Below are positions 60,871 through 64,000 of a stretch of 64,000 bases of DNA, in pieces. Where the stretch lies: contig JAGAKZ010000011.1 in NCBI GenBank assembly GCA_017848115.1, positions 1 to 64,000 of the forward strand. The letters are read 5' to 3'. A program made the position numbers and the translations under genes. Positions within the stretch are counted from its first letter, which is position 1; each line of letters starts with the position of its first letter. Origin of the DNA: Oscillospiraceae bacterium. Its GTDB lineage: Bacteria > Bacillota > Clostridia > Oscillospirales > Ruminococcaceae. The notes below the pieces were generated by a model. The model was not told the DNA's origin. It made no database searches and was given only the letters and a program-made list of their open reading frames with translations.

Positions 60871-62694
60871 TTACTCCTCAGCAAATCTTACCTGATCGCC
60901 TGCTTTGAGTGGCTTAGAAGATGCAGTAATCACATAGTCGGCTGATTCGCCAAACTCACCTGACACAGCATAATGTACATCATCCTGGGCAACTATTGAA
61001 ACTGCTATTTTTTCAACTATGTATCTGTTTCCGAGTGGTGTACTCTTTGATTTGACTGCATATACAAAATATCCTTCCGAATCCTGTTTTACAGCACTTC
61101 TTGGAAGAACACTGTCAAATGTAGATGATCTTTCTCCAAGCTCTATCTTAATATTCTGTCCTGCCACAGCTCCTTCACCGGATACTGCAAATGTTACTTT
61201 GAACTTCGATGAATCGTTTTTATCTTTTGCAATAGATTTTACTGTTACAGTAAGGTCATCGTAATTATTTAAAACTTTTGCCTCATCGCCTTTTTTAAGG
61301 ACTTTACCCTTATCATTATCAAGTGTTGTAGTAGCAGTAAAACCATCATCGGAAATGTTAAGTATCATAAGACTTTCACCTTCGGCACAAGTCTGACCTG
61401 ATGTAACATTTATTGTTTCAACTACACCATCAACAGGAGAAACTATCTCTGTTGATGTCTGCTCTGCAAGTATCTCAGCAAGTTCTGCTTCAAGTTCTTC
61501 GATCGATTCTTTTTGTGCGTTAAGCTCAAGCTGAGCCTGTGCATCTGTTATCTGGTCTGCTTTCATTTTTTCTTCAAGTGTATGAACTGCTGCATCAAGA
61601 GCATACTGTGCATCTCTTACCGCACCATCATAATCTATACCATTCGGAACAGTGCTGCCCGGACCCATTTCTTCTGAAGAAAGCATCTCTTTCTCATTGC
61701 CAAGTGACTGTAACTGACTGTTCAAAGACGCTTTAATTTCATTTAACTTTGTCTCATATTCAGTCTTTGACTGCAACATAAGAGGTTCTTTTTCGCTGAC
61801 AAGTTTCTGATTATCAGCAATTGCAGTTTTTGTATCCTGTAATTTCTTAAGATCCTCTTCTGCATATGTTACTTCAGTCTGCTTATCTTCAATAATTCTC
61901 TGTGCAGCACCATCTTCACGCAATCTTTCAAGCTCTGTTTTTAACTTATCAAGATTTCTCTGCATCATCGTTTCATCCTGACCTGCTATCTTTGCAGTGT
62001 CATTTGCTATTTTCTGATTAAGAGCAACACATTCGTCATTTAAACTTATATATTTCTCATAAGATTCACTGAATAAAGCGTATCTTTCAGCACTCATTTC
62101 AGAATATTTTTCGCCGTCTATCGCTCCAAGATCAGCCTGCAATCCGGCCATAAGATTCATTATCTCAAGCAACCTGCCACTGTTATCCACCGGAGGTGCA
62201 ACAGAATTTGCTTCATCTCTTGCTGCTATTGCATTATTAAGTGCATCTCTTGCCTGCGATATCGCCTGATTTTCTGCAAAGTAATCATTTGCAAGAGTCA
62301 TTATAGCCTTTTCATATGCAAGCTTTGAAGTTTTTATTGTTTCTTCAAGCTGTTTGGCTTCAGCACTGTCTTCAGCCTGTTCAAGATAGAAAATAACCTG
62401 TCCTTCTTTTATTTCCTGTCCTCTCTTGACTGCTACACGTTTTATATCTCTTGTTTCATCAGCAGTTACATCATATGTCTTATTTGCTTCGATCATAAGG
62501 TCAAGTTCATAACTTCTTGACACTGAATCTCTCGACATTCTTGTAACCGAAACCTCAGGAAGAGAGTAATTCATAATTGTATTTGAAAAAAACGTAAGCA
62601 AAAGCATAACAAGCAGAAAAACAATTATGATGTTTTTTACCCATTCTCTTCTGTTTCGCGGATTTGCGTTTTCTTTTATCTCTTTTGTTTCCAT
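60871..62694 (-). CDS. HlyD/RND-adaptor-like membrane fusion protein
   Basis: A 607-residue protein: N-terminal membrane segment (IIIVFLLVMLLLTFFSNTI, about 21-39), a split biotinyl-lipoyl domain (VKRGQEIKEGQVIFYLEQ and TSTEIVSPVDGVVETINVTSGQ), a coiled coil between its halves (about 110-415), a beta-barrel domain and a membrane-proximal end. Such adaptors normally link an exporter ATPase/permease to the outside; in Gram-positive bacteria they pair with MacB-like transporters. Here the partner is the half-MacB protein at 59726-60865, whose start overlaps this stop. No MacB ATPase is visible in the window. Confidence 0.87.
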   Translation of the reverse strand: METKEIKENANPRNRREWVKNIIIVFLLVMLLLTFFSNTIMNYSLPEVSVTRMSRDSVSRSYELDLMIEANKTYDVTADETRDIKRVAVKRGQEIKEGQVIFYLEQAEDSAEAKQLEETIKTSKLAYEKAIMTLANDYFAENQAISQARDALNNAIAARDEANSVAPPVDNSGRLLEIMNLMAGLQADLGAIDGEKYSEMSAERYALFSESYEKYISLNDECVALNQKIANDTAKIAGQDETMMQRNLDKLKTELERLREDGAAQRIIEDKQTEVTYAEEDLKKLQDTKTAIADNQKLVSEKEPLMLQSKTEYETKLNEIKASLNSQLQSLGNEKEMLSSEEMGPGSTVPNGIDYDGAVRDAQYALDAAVHTLEEKMKADQITDAQAQLELNAQKESIEELEAELAEILAEQTSTEIVSPVDGVVETINVTSGQTCAEGESLMILNISDDGFTATTTLDNDKGKVLKKGDEAKVLNNYDDLTVTVKSIAKDKNDSSKFKVTFAVSGEGAVAGQNIKIELGERSSTFDSVLPRSAVKQDSEGYFVYAVKSKSTPLGNRYIVEKIAVSIVAQDDVHYAVSGEFGESADYVITASSKPLKAGDQVRFAEE

Positions 62695-62723
62695 TTTTCT
62701 TTGATTTCCTTTCAGTAAAAAAA

Positions 62724-63641
62724 TTATCCCTTTATTCCTCCCGAATACGCTATACCCTCCACCAGATAATCTTCACCATAGAAGAACATAAGAAGTGTTG
62801 GTATCATGTATATTACAGCAACCGCAAATGCCAATCCGACATCTCCAGAATTAATTTTTGAAAGAAATACAGACAACGGATGATAATCACTATCCGAAAG
62901 CATAATAAGTGGCTGTTCAACCATATTCCAATAATCAATAAATAAAAGAAGTACCACTGAAAAAATAGCACTCTTTGAAAGCGGCAGGCATATCTGCGTA
63001 AAGATCTGTACCTCACCTGCTCCGTCAAGCTTTGCGGCTTCAATAAATGAAGTAGGTATTCTTCGCATTACTTTTGCAAGAAGAAAAACACTGAACGGTG
63101 CAAATATACCCGGCAATATAATAGACATTCTCGTATCAAGTAATCCGAGTGTATCAGCAACCAGATAGTTAGGAACGAGTGTTACCTGGTACGGCATAAG
63201 CATAAGTATTACATACAGAAAAAATAACAATTCCTTTAGTTTTCCACGATATCGGGCAAAACTGTAAGCAGCAAGACAAGCAACTATTATCTGAAACAGT
63301 ACTATCGGAACCACAAGTATAACAGAGTTCCAGAACTTCATAAGATAATCCGAACTTTTTAAAAGCACAGTCTTATACTGTTCAACTGATACTTTATCAG
63401 GTATCAGTTTAAGATTAAGTTTTTCAGATATGTAAGTCTTTTTTCCTTCACTTTCATCGAAGTTACTTATCATAGCGCCGTAGTTTGCGTTTATTTCTTT
63501 TTGTGTCATAAACGAATTGGCGATAGTCATAACTGTCGGAAACAAAAATAAAACTGCACACAATATCGCAAATATTGTAAGAAATACGTTTGCTACTTTC
63601 TGTCTTCTCTTTTGTTTTTTTACAGATACAGTTTTCATCAT
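62724..63641 (-). CDS. Carbohydrate ABC transporter permease, MalG type
   Basis: A 305-residue inner-membrane permease with six predicted membrane segments. The EAA loop, EAAKLDGAGEVQIFTQICLP, near residues 200-220, contacts the ATPase. Family 2 sugar permeases (MalG, LacG-like). It is longer near the N-terminus than usual, with an extra loop (about 50-85, NFDESEGKKTYI) outside the membrane between the first helix and the core. The first ATG overlaps the stop of the upstream permease gene. The ATPase (MsiK/UgpC-type) is not seen here and may be shared from elsewhere. Confidence 0.92.
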   Translation of the reverse strand: MMKTVSVKKQKRRQKVANVFLTIFAILCAVLFLFPTVMTIANSFMTQKEINANYGAMISNFDESEGKKTYISEKLNLKLIPDKVSVEQYKTVLLKSSDYLMKFWNSVILVVPIVLFQIIVACLAAYSFARYRGKLKELLFFLYVILMLMPYQVTLVPNYLVADTLGLLDTRMSIILPGIFAPFSVFLLAKVMRRIPTSFIEAAKLDGAGEVQIFTQICLPLSKSAIFSVVLLLFIDYWNMVEQPLIMLSDSDYHPLSVFLSKINSGDVGLAFAVAVIYMIPTLLMFFYGEDYLVEGIAYSGGIKG

Positions 63642-64000
63642 TCTACGTCCTTTCCGAACCAGTATTCAACTATAAACATTATACCGATAATAACAACCAT
63701 AACAATCGACATAATGATCGCAGCTGATGAAAGCTTCTGATATTCGAGAAGATTGAAAGTATTGTTCATAAAATGCTGTAACATATACAATGCATCAAAA
63801 GGATAATCCCCTGTAAGAAGGTAAACTTCTCTGAATATTTTAAATGAATTGATAAGTGATAATATTGTTACAAATAATATTGTCGGGGAAAGATACCTTA
63901 ACTTAAGATGGAAAAACTTATATATAGATCCTGCACCTTCTAAAGTTGCAACTTCCATAATATCTCCAGGTATATTTGAAATTGCTGCAAGGAACAATAT
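63638..64000 (-). CDS. Carbohydrate ABC transporter permease, MalF/UgpA type (partial)
   Basis: The C-terminal 120 residues of a sugar ABC permease; the gene continues beyond the window's right edge. The EAA loop, EVATLEGAGSIYKFFHLKLR, and two final membrane segments (PTILFVTILSLINSF and IIMSIVMVVIIGIMFIVEYWF) are visible. It forms the membrane channel with the MalG-type permease, whose start overlaps its stop codon by four bases. The remaining membrane segments and start lie outside the window. Confidence 0.88.
   Translation of the reverse strand: MLFLAAISNIPGDIMEVATLEGAGSIYKFFHLKLRYLSPTILFVTILSLINSFKIFREVYLLTGDYPFDALYMLQHFMNNTFNLLEYQKLSSAAIIMSIVMVVIIGIMFIVEYWFGKDVE

Overview
The window looks like a chromosomal segment of a low-GC, fibre-degrading Gram-positive gut or rumen bacterium of the Ruminococcus type (R. 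flavefaciens-like; the genus is inferred, not proven). The clues are several secreted proteins with dockerin modules, a two-catalytic-domain xylanase (GH11-CBM-GH10-dockerin) with threonine-rich linkers, class A RNase P RNA, AdhE-based fermentation, strong GGAGG ribosome binding sites and AT-rich intergenic DNA. The dockerins imply a cellulosome-like surface complex, but no scaffoldin or cohesin is in this window.

Layout. 1-6.3 kb: the start of an Rpn-type nuclease gene, a methyltransferase, then a leftward block of three dockerin proteins (two paralogues and a trypsin-like protease), a small secreted protein, and an ECF sigma factor with a membrane partner. 6.5-13.5 kb: a small-molecule kinase-like protein, adhE with a Rex-like operator, an unrecognised orphan, an AAA ATPase, a membrane protein and rnpB. 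13.5-20 kb: gdhA, a phosphoesterase, a frameshifted TrmH methyltransferase, and a PARG-like / helicase-nuclease / MazG-like cluster. 20.2-24.3 kb: a second sigma/anti-sigma/dockerin operon and an HtrA protease. 25-27.7 kb: the xylanase. 27.8-33 kb: a DUF4143 ATPase framed by copies of one palindrome, an orphan beta-propeller plus solute-binding lipoprotein, and an SH3-repeat secreted protein. 33.3-39.6 kb: housekeeping genes (dipeptidase, RqcH, a TrmK-Nif3 fusion, DUF1858, zinc ribbon), with a possible structured RNA containing a tRNA-like domain upstream of the zinc-ribbon gene. 39.8-47.9 kb: branched-chain amino-acid genes ilvB-ilvN-ilvC-ilvD, a DUF815 ATPase, ilvA and ridA. 48-51.8 kb: a third sigma/anti-sigma/dockerin operon lying between two copies of an 88-nt dockerin 3' end. 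51.7-64 kb: an LRR-dockerin protein, an intracellular-type GH5 glycosidase, and a leftward operon combining sugar-ABC permeases, an HlyD-like adaptor, a MacB-like membrane protein and large propeller/solute-binding lipoproteins.

How it fits together. The recurring theme is extracellular sensing and polysaccharide use: three ECF sigma / single-pass membrane protein pairs, each next to secreted dockerin proteins, plus sugar-transport and glycosidase genes. The two signals I would follow first are the three copies of one 40-bp element around and inside the first sigma gene, and the transporter hybrid at the right end.
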